NCBI GenBank assembly: GCA_903897805.1
Contig: CAIUCV010000019.1
Coordinates: forward strand, 1-51,148
Direction: 5' to 3'
DNA: 51,148 nt
Source: Candidatus Yanofskyibacteriota bacterium
GTDB taxonomy: Bacteria > Patescibacteriota > Minisyncoccia > 2-02-FULL-40-12 > IGHO2-01-FULL-4-A
In this document: piece after piece, positions 50,924-51,148 of the stretch
Position numbering within the stretch: position 1 is the first letter of the stretch
How the letters are laid out: each line of letters opens with the position of its first letter
Program-made: the position numbers and the translations under genes
Notes under the pieces: model-generated
Told to the model about the DNA's origin: nothing
Database searches by the model: none
Seen by the model: the letters and a program-made list of their open reading frames with translations, nothing else

Positions 50924-51148
50924 GCGACCCCCTCTCACGAAATTCGGTTCGGACTTTGGCAAAGAGGGGCTCCGGCCATAATGCCTTCTGGGGACTTCGA
51001 AAACCCCAGCGTGGTTTTCTCATCCGTTGCTCTTGCCACCATTTGTCAAGGCGCAAGGGCCTATGACAAAACCATGCTGGCGGCAAACGCAGCGGCCCCA
51101 GAAGGCACTATGACCTTCGCCCAATATCCCCAAAGTCCTTTCTGAAAA
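50924..51148. repeat. Second fold-back element, cut by the right edge
   Basis: The DNA from the nuclease stop to the window edge reads as the larger part of a long imperfect palindrome. GGACTTTGG (50951-50959) faces CCAAAGTCC (51130-51138), and CATAATGCCTTCTGGGG faces a near-identical inverted copy (CCCCAGAAGGCACTATG). Further patches such as TGGTTTT face AAAACCA. The centre is near 51045. The outer right end lies beyond the window by about 17 bp if the element is symmetric. No gene is supported here. It resembles the 39434-39645 element in layout: it starts just after a stop codon and opens with a C-rich GACCCC block. Confidence 0.75.

Noticed and set aside
50867-51145. Open frame of 92 codons at the right edge
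   Set aside because: It overlaps the end of the nuclease in another frame and its second half lies in the palindromic element. Similar peptides appear on both strands because of the inverted repeat, so coding is not supported.

Overview
The window looks like a piece of a Candidate Phyla Radiation (Patescibacteria) genome, most likely Parcubacteria-like. This is inferred from: very tight gene packing with ATGA overlaps; few Shine-Dalgarno sites; SecA with the family-typical insertion and a terminal SEC-C zinc motif next to a short HPF; a large glycan locus full of small glycosyltransferases; low-complexity AAATCC-type repeats; and a secreted HExxH protease with a C-terminal repeat tail. TGA is used as a normal stop, so this is not a code-25 lineage. 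No rRNA, tRNA or CRISPR array was seen.

Layout. 1-13157: surface-glycan locus with a GT-C-like membrane protein (cut by the left edge), eight GT4-type glycosyltransferases, one B12-type radical SAM enzyme and a CgeB-like glycosyltransferase. 13154-15373: a scarred, rearranged segment with two gene remnants, a methyltransferase, and a radical SAM/SPASM gene that carries its own promoter and terminator but is broken by an 11-bp repeat expansion. 15525-29762: two NodB deacetylases, a membrane glycosyltransferase, a GT2, two B12-type radical SAM enzymes, two SPASM-type radical SAM enzymes, a flippase-like protein, a ferredoxin plus its flavin reductase, a GT9, a methyltransferase and another GT4. 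29790-39431: the polymer-assembly module (Wzx-like flippase, O-antigen ligase/polymerase with TPRs, initiating sugar-phosphate transferase) with nucleotide-sugar genes (gmd, fcl, UDP-sugar dehydrogenase, epimerase).

39434-39645 is a 212-bp fold-back element. It is followed by a secreted M30-like metalloprotease, a small protein, a structured RNA-like interval (41808-42057), hpf and secA. From 45132 to the right edge there is a run of small genes: a pre-toxin-like domain protein, Nudix, ASCH, a deoxyribosyltransferase-Nudix fusion, an uncharacterised small protein, a secreted cyclophilin, and two PD-(D/E)XK nucleases. The right edge cuts a second fold-back element.

How it works together (inference): an initiating phosphoglycosyltransferase loads a sugar on a polyprenyl lipid, the GTs extend it using GDP-fucose, UDP-uronate and other donors, Wzx flips it and the ligase/polymerase assembles it outside. 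The six radical SAM enzymes are the unusual part; the ferredoxin/flavin-reductase pair sits among them and could supply their electrons. The most unusual DNA signals are the two long fold-back elements, the 11-bp repeat frameshift, in-frame palindromic insertions in two genes, and promoters whose -10 box lies only 6-9 nt before the ATG.
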